Of a stretch of 64,000 bases of DNA, positions 1 through 11,254 are shown in pieces. The translations under genes were made by a program, and so were the position numbers. The stretch is from Hymenopus coronatus (lineage: Eukaryota > Arthropoda > Insecta > Mantodea > Hymenopodidae), in the NCBI GenBank assembly GCA_030762935.1, contig CM060896.1, forward strand, positions 14,372,027 to 14,436,026. The letters run 5' to 3'. The number at the start of each line of letters is the position of its first letter. Position 1 is the stretch's first letter. Below the pieces are notes generated by a model that saw only the letters and a program-made list of their open reading frames with translations, was not told the DNA's origin and did no database searches.

Positions 1-263
1 CCGACAAGGGAAAGTGAAACCTGTTCAGGCGCTGAACTACTTTTGGTTTTGAAAGCGAGAGTGGTACTTCCCGTCTAGCTAGCGATCATTTGCTGCTGCA
101 ACGTGTCAGCGTGTACGTTTTATCTCCTCGATGAACCTAAAATATGTTCGCAGCAATTTTCAGTAGAAAAAAAAAAAAAGAAAAAAAAAAGAAAAGAAAG
201 ATTGTTCCAAATAATATCTGTAACTGATTTAAATTAATGTGAGAAATTGCTTACACCGGTATA
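1..263. other. Sequence with A-rich run, no gene
   Basis: I recognise no gene here. Positions 166-202 are a purine tract of A-runs broken by single G's, which could be a retroposon tail or simple low-complexity DNA. The first HLR1 copy begins at its right edge. Confidence 0.5.
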
Positions 264-1100
264 TTACTTTCTCTACACATATTATGTACATAGTGTATAG
301 AAAAGATATTGTATTGCACCCAAAATTCGATACCGAGATTTTACCGGAAATATATGTTTTGAGACCCCCTGAATCGAAAATGTCCGTGTGTGTGCGTGTG
401 GGCAGCATAGCTCAAACATAAAAAAGACCGTTAAATACCAAACTTGGTATTTTTAAGTGTGGTATCTTTCTAGGATGCGACACGAATATTTTGAAGAAAA
501 TCCCCTCACCCCCAACTACCCTTTGCATGGAACAGTTTTCGAAAATTTTGGTTTTGTAAAAAATGGCTCTAACAATTTTGATATAAATCTTTTTTATTTA
601 AATATTTACATGGTAAACAAAATGTACATCTTTAATTTTCTGGGAATGGCCTATGAAGACCAGTTTATTCTTGTTGAATTTTGCTGAATTTTACATAACT
701 AGTAAACCGTAAGAGCCAAATAAAAACTTATTACGCAAAAAAAAGTAGTTCTACTTAAAACACACAATTTATCATATACTTTTTGTATGAAGTTGGCCGT
801 TTTCTAGGTATTCCTTGTTGTTGATATCAGTTTTAAAATACTTAAACTTTTCTCATACAGGAACTTGTCAACTCCTGGCCACGCAAAGAAACGGATTTCA
901 TTCGCATAGCAACCACATTTTAAAACATTTGAGTGTCGGTTTAGCCTAGTGTATTCACTTATTTCCCTTCTATTTATAAGCAACTAAGTAATTAGACCGT
1001 TCCTCGATCAGCATGAAGTGGATAGAAGAATAAGCTTGTTAACAATAATTTGTTACACAGATGTAGAAAAAGTCATGTGATTGGAGCACATCAGATTTTT
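264..1100 (+). mobile_element. HLR1 repeat, full-length copy (subfamily a)
   Basis: The head hairpin starts with ACTTTCTCTACA at 266 and folds back through TATGTACATA. The GT-rich segment is near 388. The copy ends with GTAGAAAAAGTCATGTG and CACATCAGATTTTTT at about 1100. It is about 0.84 kb, which is my reference length for the family. The next copy begins inside the same T-run, so the two are head-to-tail. The open frame with the MYIVYR start (239-421) is only a translation of the head and is not a gene. Confidence 0.8.
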
Positions 1101-1953
1101 TACTTTCTCTAGCTCCGTATGTACAATGTACATAGGGATAGAGAAGTATTGTATTCCACCCAAAACTTCGATGTCGAGATTTCGCCGGAAATACATGTTT
1201 TAGGACCCCCTGAATCCAATTTTTTTTCCGAAACAGGTCCTTGTGTATGAGTGTATGTGCGCCCGCACATGCGTGCGTGCGTGTGTGTGTGTGGATAGCA
1301 TAGCTGAAAAACGAAAATACACTTAAATACCAAACTTGGTATTTTAAGTTTGTATCTTCCAAGGATGCGACACGAAGATATTCAAAAGAATCCCCCAACC
1401 CTTAACTACCCTTTACATGGAAAAATTCTTGAAAATAAAATTTATATCTTGAATTTTCTGGGAATAGTTTCTAAAGACCTGTTTATTCTGGATGAATTTT
1501 GCTTAATTTGGCTTAACTAGTAAATGGTAAGAGATAGACAAAAGCTTACAGTACAAAAATTGTAGATCTTGTTAAAATACACAAGTTATGTCATAAACAT
1601 TTTCTTCGTGGAGCTTGCCGTTTTCGAGGTATTCCTTGTTATTAGTTTCAATTGTGAAGTACTCATACTTTTCTCAGACGGAAGTGTCCGTCTTTTCTTT
1701 GTTCTACCCCTGGTTAAGCAAAGAAGCGATTTGCAATGACAATCGCATAGCGACATCTTTTTAAACATTTGACTTATCACTTAAGCCTAGTGCATTCCCT
1801 TAGCTCTATTCTACTTATAAGGAACTAAGTAATAAAATTCTGCTAATATTTATCTCGATTAGCATGGCGTGGAAAGAAGAATTATCTTTTGTAAGAAGTT
1901 TGTTTGTAGAGTAGCTAGAGAAAATCATGTAAGTGTAACACATCAGATTTTTT
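1101..1953 (+). mobile_element. HLR1 repeat, full-length copy (subfamily b)
   Basis: The head hairpin differs from subfamily a: TATGTACAATGTACATA sits inside the ACTTTCTCTA / TAGAGAAGT outer stem. The GT microsatellite is at 1268-1292. The tail reads GTGTAACACATCAGATTTTTT and ends near 1953. The copy follows the previous one directly, sharing a T-run. The antisense open frames at 1039-1398 and 1586-1780 are shadows of the repeat. Confidence 0.8.
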
Positions 1954-2436
1954 CTCGTAATTTGTGGGTTGAGTGCTAAAGGTTGTCATTTTGAACGTTG
2001 GTTTGTTCAACTATGGAAACAAAAGAAGCCAGTGAAATGTGTTAGGCGCGCAATGCCTGCGCCGGATGTTTCTGCTAAGAGGCCGGTGTCGCAAAGGAAT
2101 TTCATTAGACATGGAAGATCGCGGCTTTGCGTGCCCGCTTTATGACCTTGTCGACCTTCCCCAGTTCTCACGGCTGCTACATTACATGAATAGCTACCGG
2201 AAGCTATTACCTGCACTACGCGACGAACTGGCAGTCCGCAGCAGGCTTGACAGATTCGGTTCGCAAAATATCGCCACAATTATTTTAAAAATCAAATTGA
2301 AATCGCCCCATTTCATATTCACATTTTTTTAAGGGGGAGGGGTTGAAAAACGTCTGCAAGATCTGGTTTAGAATTGAGTTTTTACTGCATGTTTCCCACG
2401 GTCCGAAATTGGGTTCTTAGTTGCAAACTTTACAAT
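1954..2436. other. Unrecognised, GC-richer interval between HLR1 copies
   Basis: Bases 2040-2275 are clearly richer in G and C than the surroundings. They hold overlapping open frames on both strands: 97 codons at 2039-2332 (+) and 90 codons at 2007-2279 (-). I recognise no domain in either. Neither has support beyond its length, so I do not call a gene. It may be a fragment of another mobile element or of a host exon. Confidence 0.35.
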
Positions 2437-3256
2437 AAAAAAATCGGATGTGTTCCATTCACATAACTTTCTCTACATTTATGCTACAAATTATTGTTAA
2501 TAAGCTTATGCTTCTGTTTACTTCATGCTAATCGAGAAAAAATATGCAGAAATAATCTTATTACTTGCTTTCTTGTAAGTACAAGTGAAATAAGGGAATA
2601 CCATAGGTTAAAGTGATAGTCAAAAGCTGGTTGCTATGTCACTGTTTTTATGACAAGAGTTGACAAATTCCTGTATGAGAAAAGTATAAGTTTTTCAAAG
2701 CTGAAACCATATAAATAACATAAATTGTGTTCTTTAATGTGCTCTACATTTTTTGTTTGTTAAGTTGTTTGTCCATCTCTTATGGTTTAGCAGTTATGCA
2801 AAATTCTGTAAAATTCATCCAGAACAAAGTAGTCTTCAGAGTCTATTCCAAGAACGTTCAAGATATACACTTTATTTGTCATGTAAATATCTTTAATATA
2901 CGATATTTTAATTAAAATCGTTAGTCATTTTTGAGAAAATCAACATTTCGAAAAAAATTCCATGTAAAGAGAAGTTTGGGGTTGGGGGACTTTCATGAAA
3001 GTCTTCGTGTTGCATCCTTGGAAGATACCAAATCTGAATACCAAGTTTGGTTTTAACGGACTTTTCGTTTTTGAGCTATGCTGCCCCCCCTCACACACAT
3101 ACACACAGACAGATACACGGACATTTTTCTAAAAATGTTTTTTTTTATTCATGGGGTCTCAAAACATGCATTTCTGATAAAATCTCGGTATCAAATTTTG
3201 GGTGCATTACAATACCTTCTGTATACACTTGTACATAGTACGTGTGGAGAAAGTAA
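2437..3256 (-). mobile_element. HLR1 repeat, full-length copy (minus)
   Basis: In inverse order it starts with the tail (AAAAAATCGGATGTGTTCC, a variant of the usual TCTGATGTG) at 2437 and ends with the head hairpin and GAGAAAGTAAAAAA at 3256. The CA-rich segment lies at 3090-3115. It is about 0.82 kb. Confidence 0.8.
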
Positions 3257-3693
3257 AAAATAAACAAAAGTTATATCACAAGGAACCTACTAAAGTCACT
3301 TGTTTATTTCAGGATCACAACTGCAAAGTCATATCTGCGGTATTTCTCTTTGGAACAAACTGCCTATCGGCAACAGTGTTACCTCGTGTAGTGTTATAGT
3401 TGGTTTCTGTTTCTCTTTAGATTTTATTCACTACATTACACACACACTTTCTCATCAATACAGTATTTTCAAACTTCTGGGAGGATAGGAAATAATATCG
3501 GCTAGAGAAAATTTACCACCCCCAGACGTAATCGAACCCGGGACCTTTCGCAAAGCAGGAAGGAAGCTCTTGTTAAAGGTTTATCACATTTTCCCCACTT
3601 ACCTATTATTACTACTTTATTTATTCAAATAAATAATTAATGTCATTTTGTAAGAAAAACAATTGCTTGAAATGTGTTCTGACAAGCAATTAA
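3257..3693. other. Unassigned; a pol III B-box-like stretch on the minus strand
   Basis: No gene is seen. On the minus strand, 3527-3545 reads GGTCCCGGGTTCGATTACG, which contains a good B-box core (GGTTCGATT). It suggests the inner part of a tRNA-derived SINE head. I could not find a convincing A box or tail, so the boundaries are unknown. Confidence 0.3.
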
Positions 3694-4657
3694 CTAATCT
3701 TCAAAGTACAGACCGTTAGATTCTATTGTCTTGAGTCATCTTTTAGCGAGGTTTATTATTCCACGGTGGTATCAGTCTCTGGTTTTTGATGCGAAGAATT
3801 CGGTGAGACCCTCTTGCACTGCTTCAATGTTGTCGAAATTTCTTCCACGTAGGAAAAAATGGTGGGAGATCAGGTCTGTATGGTGGGTGTAGTAGCAGTT
3901 CGTTTCCTCCCAATTCCTGAGTTTTTTCCACGGTTGTTCGTGCAGTATGGGGGTCTTGCATTGTCCTGTTGCAATAGAGCTCTATTTCGGTTAAATAATG
4001 CTGGGTATCTCCGTCTCAAAATTTCATGAACTCGTTCCAGTTGTTGAGAATAAAGATCCGCATCAATCGCCCGCCCGTTTGGAATAAACTCCCAGTGAAT
4101 CACACCTTCGAAATTCCACCAGACACACAACATTACTTTGGGATCGAACGATGACTTTGGCCGGTTGGCGGGGATCAAGCCACTATTTCGAGGCGTCAGG
4201 GTTTCGGTAATATAACCATTTTTCATCACAAGTGACAATTCTCCTGACGCATCTATCATCCATGGGGTTATGGATAAGCTGACGACAGATATCCACTCTA
4301 CGTTGAGGTGTCAGTTCATGAGGATCTACAGCTTCTGTATGATTTTCCAAGTGTCTTAATGTGGCATGTATGGTATCTTTTGATGCACCAAGTTCTTCTG
4401 AAAGCCTACGGGTACTTTTTTGCGGCTTTTCTGTCACAACTTGGCGTATATCCTCAATATTCCATACTTTAGGTCTCCCAGAACGTGGTAAATCTTTAGT
4501 GTTTTCGTCTCCATTGTTGAAACCATCGTTGTGCCACACGCTCACTACACGTCTTCTCCTTCCACTTCACATATTCTTCGAGTTGCGGCAGCAGCTTTAT
4601 AATCTTATTTCCAGTAGTGCTTTAGAAGGGCTCTAACTCAAACTTTGTTATCTCCAT
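3694..4657 (-). pseudogene. mariner-type transposase, broken copy 1
   Basis: Relic of a DD34D mariner transposase, the cut-and-paste enzyme of the element. The start codon is probably the ATG at 4655-4657 and the stop is TAG at 3694-3696. In order I see an N-terminal helix-turn-helix region, the linker-like DLPRSGRPK, then ITCDEKW-like residues as VTCDEKWLYY (first Asp; about 4215), VMLCVWWNFEGVIHWEF, and LLQQDNARP (second Asp; about 3960). After that the frame breaks repeatedly. The C-terminal SNGLYFED-like end is legible near 3700 in another frame. At least three frame or stop lesions divide the coding run. The outer end near 4722-4731 reads CACCCTGT inverted, as expected for a mariner terminus. 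I could not place the opposite terminus. It is a different mariner family from the copy at 4895-6230. Confidence 0.8.
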
Positions 4658-4732
4658 TTTGTGATTGTTTATTAACAACTGAAGACTGATACATTCTCGC
4701 AATGTACGCAACACTAGCCATGGCACCCTGTA

Positions 4733-4894
4733 AATAGCATTGCCAAACCAAAGAAACACAATAAATTTTCTATAACACCAAAATAAAGAAACTGACATTA
4801 CTTATGAGACAACCTAATATATACAGCATTTAAACTACACATATAATATCAATGTATAATTAAAAACTAATATCCTGCTTATAATATTAAGATA
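4733..4894. other. AT-rich spacer between two mariners
   Basis: No coding potential or recognisable repeat. It is simply AT-rich sequence between two mariner relics. Confidence 0.4.
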
Positions 4895-6230
4895 TACGAG
4901 GTACGTCCAGAAAGTAAGTTTCGTTTGGTAATAAAATTAAATGGTGTACAGATACAGAATAATTATTTATTGCACAAAATTCTACAACTCTTAAACTACT
5001 TTTTCACATAACTGCCGAAATTTTGCAGGCATTTGTCATAGCGTGGCACAAGTTTTTGTATACCTTCTTCATAGAAATTTGCCGCCTGTGTCTTCAAAAA
5101 GTTGGAAACATTTTCTTTCAGCTCTTCGTCATTGTTGAAGTGTTGACCGCCAAGGAAAGACTTGAGATGTAAGAACAGATGAAAGTCGCTACGAGCGAGG
5201 TCAGGGCTGTACGGAGGATGGTCAAACTCGTCCCAGCCAAATCCCTTTAGGAGGATTTTCGTCACATTTGCAGTGTGTGGTCGTGCGTTGTCGTGAAGAA
5301 AAACAACACCTTTTGACAGCAATCCTTCGCGCTTATTCTGTATTGCGCGGCGCAATTTCCTAAGTGGCTCGCAATAAACATCTGCTTTGATTGTTTGACC
5401 ACGCGGTAAGAAATCAATGAGTAAGATGCTTTTCCAGTCCCAGAACACTGTGCACATCATTTTTCGAGGTGTCAAGATTTGTTTCGGCTTAACCTTTGCT
5501 GGGAATGAAGTGTGCCTCCATTCCATTGATTGCCGCTTACTTTCAGGGGTGTCGTAAGAAACCCAAGTCTCATCTCCTGTGACTATCTGTGTCAGAAATT
5601 CTTCGCCGTCTTCATCATAACGGGTTAAAAACTGAAGTGCACTACCCATCCGTTTTGTTTTGCGTTGCTCAGTAAGAATCTTTGGTACCCAATGTGAGCA
5701 AAGTTTACGAAATTTCAGTTTTTCGGTAACAATTTCATGAATTAGTGATCGTGAGCTTTGGTGAAATTCCATAACAAGAGCACTAATTGTAAACTTGCTG
5801 TTTTCCTGGATCTTGTCGTCAATCGTGTGAACCAGTTCTTCTGTAACCAAAGATGGACGCACACTTCGTTCTTCATCGTGCACTTCACTACGTCCTTAAT
5901 TGAACTGTCGGACCCATCATCTCACCATTGAATCACTCATCGCATTTTGTTCGTAAACTTCGCAAATTTGCCGATAAATTTCAATTGGTTTCACTTTCCT
6001 AGCATTCAGAAAACGAATCACAGATCTGATTTCACAAGCGGCGGGATTTTCAATCAACACCGACATTGTAAACAAGCACAACAAAGCGTATGTGGCTGAC
6101 AGCGATCTCAAAATGGCGCACGTTTCTTCTCCTTGATACAGAGCGTCTACCGCGCATATGCAGAACTGCGATCGCAGCGCTGCAGCGGAGATAAATTGAA
6201 ACGGAACTTACTTTCTGGACGTACCTCGTA
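4895..6230 (-). mobile_element. mariner element with intact ends and TA target duplication
   Basis: The two ends are near-perfect inverted repeats of about 30 bp: CGAGGTACGTCCAGAAAGTA at 4897 and its complement ending at 6228. Each is flanked by TA (4895-4896 and 6229-6230), the standard Tc1/mariner target duplication. Length is 1332 bp between the TAs, normal for mariner. The transposase runs right to left inside. Complete ends make this the best preserved autonomous-type element of the window. Confidence 0.92.
4996..6066 (-). pseudogene. mariner transposase with two in-frame stop codons
   Basis: The coding frame runs from ATG at 6064-6066 (MSVLIENPAACEIRS) to the stop at 4996-4998, about 356 codons, the usual size for mariner. 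It stays in one frame but holds two nonsense codons: TGA at 5917-5919 and TAA at 5896-5898, both in the linker between the N-terminal helix-turn-helix and the catalytic domain. The catalytic triad looks whole: VTGDETWVSYDTPE (first Asp), VVFLHDNARPHT (second Asp) and PPYSPDLARSDFHLF (third Asp, 34 residues on). The family's WVPKILTEQ-type motif is also present. The TGA lies where the family usually has CGA (Arg), so C-to-T decay at a CpG is likely. The product would be non-functional as read, although the element ends remain intact and could still be recognised by a related transposase. Confidence 0.9.
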
Positions 6231-6810
6231 TTTGCATTCAACTGGTGCATTTGATTCGGTGCGACTGCATTAATAGCGACATAACAAAGAAAAGTTAACA
6301 CGGGAAATAGTAGAGCAGGTGATTTCTCTTCTATGAATGCTGAGTGTAGAGACTTTACACTATTTTCATAGCGGTAGTAACTTAAACATACCATTACTTT
6401 ATTCATTAATATATTATTTACTTTGCGACACAATACCTATACAATATACTTTTCAATGAATACATTTAAATTATTTTCGTGATTTCAGAAGTAGCCCAAA
6501 AATTCGAAAATCGCCTCAAATAAAGTTCGGCTGGAAAATCTATATTTTAGTAGCCCGAACCGCGACTTTTGCCCAATCGGGCAACACTGGTCCGCAGCCC
6601 TGAGTATGAGACTACACATATAAAGAGACTAGATCGGAAATGTCCTATCCTTATGCATTATGGCTGGCGAAGCACGATTTTTGCTTAGCCGCCATATTTA
6701 GGCGCTACTTATTTGAGCCGAGCACGTCTTGTATGGGTTAAATGTGCACACAAAATAAGATTTTGTGGCGATAAATGTTCAATTAAGACTATAAGTTTTA
6801 AACAAGTATA
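6231..6810. other. Region upstream of THAP relic; possible element end
   Basis: No gene before 6811. At 6571-6589 the sequence GCCCAATCGGGCAACACTG reads inverted as CAGTGTTGCCCGATTGGGC, a plausible DNA-transposon terminus, but I found no partner end. A TATAAA-like string occurs at 6617-6622. The segment 6660-6740 (ATGGCGG-like and GCCGCCATATT motifs) resembles a promoter-proximal region, but that is only suggestive. Confidence 0.3.
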
Positions 6811-7140
6811 ATGATCAATACGTGCGTGGTGTTTGGTTGTAGTTTCTCGAATAGCAGAATCAAAAACAAGGAGAGGGAAATGTGTTTCAATACATAGGTC
6901 AGTGTACTTATTTATTTTTCGGTGGTATACTCAGTGAAATATGTTATACATCAACAGAAATATAAGGAACGATTCTGTATTGTTTGCTAGATTTTTAGAT
7001 TTCCAACTCGGAAAGACCGTTTAGAAGCTTGAATAAAGGCAATTCGCAGACAAAATTGGCTTTTATAAGAAGCATCTATCGCGAGAATAAATTACTATCA
7101 AATGATGTGCTTATAATACCAGAATCGTGAGAATAGAGGG
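6811..7140 (+). pseudogene. THAP zinc-finger domain relic, two exons
   Basis: Exon 1 starts at ATG 6811 and reads MINTCVVFGCSFSNS, the C-x4-C opening of a THAP DNA-binding domain. It ends at 6897 in ...CATAG followed by GTCAGT, a good splice donor. The proposed intron is 6898-6998 (101 bp), ending TTTTTAG. Exon 2 then reads RFPTRKDRLEA, a stop (TGA at 7038-7040), then IKAIRRQNW, the conserved FP and W part of the THAP fold. Joining the exons gives VSIHRFP, the canonical junction, if one base of frame slip in exon 1 is accepted. Lesions: that frameshift, the TGA, and a further TAA after NWLL. The later C-x2-H pair is not visible. THAP domains occur in P-element transposases and in host THAP proteins; I cannot tell which this was. 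Confidence 0.65.
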
Positions 7141-7438
7141 CGTGTTCCTCGGACTCGGAATACAGTGGTACGTAACTATCGTGATATTCCTCCTCCGAAA
7201 TTTCTGATTAATATCACACATTGCACTAAATCTTTAAACCAATGCTGTAATATATGGTACCGCCTTTTGTTGCATTAACAATAGTTTTCGGCGAAGACAT
7301 TATAACAAAATTAAGTTATGAGCTTACCCCGATGTTTTCTAGAATAATACCAATTTGTCAATAATACCTTCTGACATGTGATTGTATGAAATATTCTTTA
7401 AACTAGAAATCTCTCCCCTTCCATTGTCCTCTGTTTTT
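7141..7438. other. Unassigned, AT-rich
   Basis: No recognisable coding or repeat signal. It might contain further decayed exons of the THAP relic, but I see no supporting motif. Confidence 0.3.
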
Positions 7439-8299
7439 TACTTTCTCTATACGCACTATGTACATAGTGTATAGAGAAGGTATTGCACTCCACCAAAAAA
7501 TTCGATACCGAGGTTTCACCGGAAATATATGTTTTAGGGTCCCCTGTATCCAAAAAAAAGTATTTTCAGAAAAAGGTCCATTGTGTGTGTCTGTGAACAC
7601 GATAACTCAAAAACGAAAAGTCGGTAAAATACCGAACTTGGTATTTAAATTTAGTATCTTCCAGGAATGCGACACGAAGATTTTGAGAAAAATCCCCCAC
7701 CCCAAACTACCCTTTACATGGAACTTATTTCGAAAATTTTGATTTTCTAAAAAATGGCTGTAACGATTTTGATTAAAATAACGTATATTAAAGATATTTA
7801 CCCGACAAATAAAATGTATATTTTGAATTTTCTGGGAATAGCCTCTGAAGACTACTTTATTCTGAGTGAATTTTCCGGAATTTTGTATAACTGCTAAACC
7901 TTAAGAGATAGACAAAAACTTACCACACAAAAAATGTAGAGCACATCAAAACACAATTTATGTTGTAGGTATATATTTTTTTCTTGGAGTTGATCGTTTT
8001 TGAGATATTCCTTGTTTTTGTTTTCAGGGTCGAAAATCTTAACTTTTCTCTTACAGGAATTTGTCAACTCATGTCCATACAAACAAAGGAACTTCAGTCA
8101 CATAGTAACCAGCTTTTGGTTATTGCTTTAACCTAGGCTACTCCCTTATTTCCTTTCTACTTGCAAGGAAGAAGGTAATAAGAATATTTCTGCTAATTTT
8201 TCTATATTAGCATGAAGCAAATAGAAGCATAAGCTTTTTAAGAATAATTTGTAGCAGGGATATAGAGAAAGTCATGTGAATGGTACACATCAGATTTTT
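7439..8299 (+). mobile_element. HLR1 repeat, full-length copy (subfamily a)
   Basis: Complete from ACTTTCTCTA (7440), with the GCACTATGTACATAGTG hairpin, to CACATCAGATTTTT (about 8299). Length is 0.86 kb. Its microsatellite is short (TGTGTGTGTCTGTG near 7581-7594). Confidence 0.85.
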
Positions 8300-8765
8300 A
8301 CTTCAAAAACTTGGAAAAACAATTAATTTGATGGTGTATTTGGTAGTGTGTAGTGCCACAAGATGGCGGCTGGGCTCAAGACTTGCTTGAGCAAAACGGT
8401 AGCATTTCGTCCTGTTGAGAGAGAAGCTCTTTGTTTCATTCACACTCACTCTCCACAAATTGATCTTACAAAGGATGAAATGAGACTCACAAATACAACA
8501 CAGTAATCGGATCTTCCGGAATCCGTCCGGCTGCCATAACCAATAGAGCTAACCGAGCGGGATGACTCAGGCGCTTTCATGTGTCGCGTTCGATCTACCA
8601 ACTATATAGCAGAGAAAGTAATAAATAAAGAGACCACAAGGAAAGAAAAGAAAATCTGATGCGTTACATTCCCATGACTCTCTGTACCAATTACGCAACA
8701 AACTATTCGTTGTCTGGGTGCCTCAGTTGGTTCAGCGCTGACCTAATTCCGGCCACACCGATGGT
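8300..8765. other. Mixed fragments: HLR1 tail piece and tRNA-like stretch
   Basis: Bases 8654-8716 are a short minus-sense HLR1 tail (AAAATCTGATGCGTTACATT...). Directly after, 8720-8750 reads GTGCCTCAGTTGGTTCAGCG, resembling a pol III A box, cut off by the next HLR1 copy. Bases 8580-8603 (GAGAAAGTAATAAATAAAG) may be a trace of another HLR1 head. No coding region is recognised. Confidence 0.4.
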
Positions 8766-9966
8766 TTTTACTTTCTCTACACGTACTGTATACAGAAGGT
8801 ATTGCATTCCACCACAAAATTCGATACCGAGATTTCACCGGCCCAAAAAGGCAGTTTTAGAAAAAGGTCCATGTATGTGCGTGTCTGTTAGGGTTGCCAG
8901 ATTTTCTAAGTGAAAATACGGGAAAATTCAGGAATGGTTTTCCTGACACCTTGACACGGCCTATAAGTTCATTGCGACCATCGCCTTCCATGATTTTACT
9001 TGTTTTGTAGAACCACAAACAAACAAAACACGTGTTCCTGTCTTCAATTCAAAGACCCAAGTGAACGAGACGCGTGCTACCATTGCTACCAACAGCTAAT
9101 GAAAATACTGCAGCCAACATTGGGGAAAAGGAACTATCACTTCGATATATCGCATATTCCAAATGTCCTTCTAAAACCCAGAATTCATGGGAGCGTATGA
9201 AATACGGGAGAAATGGTCCAAAATGCGGGAGCCGGGAGATTCAATAAAATGAGGGAGAACACGGGAAACCTGGGAACCCTAGTGTCTGTGGACTCAAAGC
9301 GCAAAAACGGAAAGTCCTTTAAATCCCAAACTTGATACTTAAGTTTGGTATCTTCCAAGGATGCGACATGAAGGTTTTCAAGAAAATCCGCCACCACAAA
9401 CTACCCTTTACGTGTAAAAAATTTCGAAATGTTTGACAAAATGGCTCGAAAGATTTTGACTTAAATAGAGTATTTTAAAGATATTTAAATGACAAATAAA
9501 ATGTATATCTTAAATGTTCTGGGCATAGCCTCTGAAGACCTCTTCTCTCGGGATGAAGTTTTGCATAGCTGGCAAACCATAAGAGACAGACAAAAACTTA
9601 GTTTAAAAAAGTAGATCTCGTTAAAATAGACAATTCATTTAATATACATTTTTTTCGATAAGTTGACCATTTTCGAGATATACCTTATTGGTTTCAGTTT
9701 TAAAATACCTATACTTTTTTTCATACGGAATTTGTGAGCTCCCGGCTATGCAAAGAAACGGAGTTTCAGACACACGACAACCAGCTTTTAAAAGATTTGA
9801 CTATCGCTTTAGCCTAGTGTATTCTCTTATTTCCCTTTTGCTTACAAGAAAGCAAGTAATAAGGGCAATTTCTGCTAATGTTTATCTCTTTTAGCATGAA
9901 GTGCATAGATGAATAAGTTTTTAAGAGTAATTTGCTAGTAGAAAGTGGTGTCAATGGAACATAACT
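8766..9966 (+). mobile_element. HLR1 repeat interrupted by a hAT MITE
   Basis: The head begins at 8770 and the tail ends near 9966 (TGGAACATAACTTTTTTTTT, a diverged terminus). At the GTGTCTGT inside its microsatellite the copy is split by a 393-bp element. Removing that insert and one duplication restores a copy of about 0.80 kb. Confidence 0.8.
8889..9281. mobile_element. hAT-type MITE with perfect 8-bp target duplication
   Basis: It is flanked by GTGTCTGT on both sides (8881-8888 and 9282-9289). The ends are inverted: TAGGGTTGCCAGATTTTC on the left and the complement of TAGGGTTCCCAGGTTTCCC on the right. An 8-bp duplication with TAGGG ends is the hAT signature. The 66-codon frame at 9000-9200 shows no domain I recognise. 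With 393 bp it is non-autonomous. Confidence 0.85.
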
Positions 9967-10394
9967 TTTTTTTTTATTTCTATTTTTTTTAATCTGGGAG
10001 CCCGAAAACATTTATTTTTGATGAAATTCGAAATGGAAGTTGTGACAATATTAAGGCCACAAGATAAAAGGTTTTCACCTTGTAATTTTGTTAATAACTT
10101 GAAATTTATTTGGCTTAAAGTATACATTTAGCTGTTAATTTCTGTGTGAATTGTTTTACCTGTGTTATTAATATATTTGGAAGACGTTGTGTTCATTCTA
10201 ATACATAAAAGGTCTAAGCAAAGCAGTTTATAATGTATTGGCTGCAGACAATCGCAACAATGATAGAAAGAGATGGAAAGAGTTATACGTATTTGCATTA
10301 CGTTACACGGCCTTGGAATGAACGCACGGCAACACAAATATTTCTGTTTATAATTGCTGTAAAGAAAAAGGAAGATCGTTTTGACTAAACAACG
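9967..10394. other. Unassigned spacer
   Basis: AT-rich DNA with a short T-run at its left edge (9965-9974). The open frame on the minus strand (10128-10415) has no recognisable motif and overlaps the following repeat. Confidence 0.3.
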
Positions 10395-11067
10395 AAAAAA
10401 TCTGATGTGTACCATTCACATGACTTTCTCCATATCCATGCAACAAATAATTCTTAAAAAGCTTATACTTCTATTTACTTTATGCTAATCAGAAAAAATT
10501 AGCAGAAATAGTCTTATTACTCGCTTCCTTGTAAGTAGAAGCGAAATAAGGGACAACCGTAGGTTAAAGTGATAGTCAAAAGCTGGTTGCTATGTCAATG
10601 AAGTTCCTTTGTTTATATGGATAGGAGTTCACAAGTTCCTGTATGAGAAAAGTATACGTTTTTCATAGCAGAAACCAAAAATAAGTAATGTCACAAAAAC
10701 GACGAACTCCACGAAAAAATGTATATGACATAAATTGTGTGTTTTAATGTGCTTAAGGTTTTGTCCATCTCTTACGGTTTAGCAGTTATTCAAAATTCAG
10801 TAAAATTCATCCAGAATAAACTACTCTTCAGAGGCTATTCCCAGAAAATTCAAGATATACATTTCATTTGTCAGGTAAATATGTTTAATGTCCGAAATTT
10901 TAATCAAAATCGTTAGAAGCATTTTTGAGAAAATCAAAATTTTCGAAAAAAGTTCCATGTAAAGGGTAGTTGGGGGTGGGGGGATTTTTCTCAAAATCTT
11001 CGTGTCGCATCCCTGGAAGATACTAAGGTATTTTACCGACTTTTCGTTTTTGAGCTATCGTGTTCAC

Positions 11068-11114
<47 letters not shown>

Positions 11115-11254
11115 CCTTTTTGTGAAAATTCTTTTTTTGGATATTGGGGACCCTAAAACATATATTTCCGGTGAAATCTCAGTATCGAATTTATGGTGGA
11201 GTGCAATACTTTCTCTATACACTATGTACATAGTGCGTATGGAGAAAGTAAAAA
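10395..11254 (-). mobile_element. HLR1 repeat, full-length, with (CA)n
   Basis: It runs from AAAAAATCTGATGTG (10395) to the head hairpin and GGAGAAAGTAAAAA (11254). The internal microsatellite is a pure (CA)n at 11071-11111. It shares private variants with the copy at 52197-53047 (for example GGGACAACCGTAGG and GGATATTGGGGACCC), so the two are close relatives. Confidence 0.88.

Noticed and set aside
239..421. Recurrent short proteins with MYIVYR..I.LHPKFDTEISPE..V or ENL.VASLEDTKLKYQVW..
   Set aside because: These are translations of the HLR1 head and middle on either strand. They recur only because the DNA repeat recurs, and frames break freely between copies.
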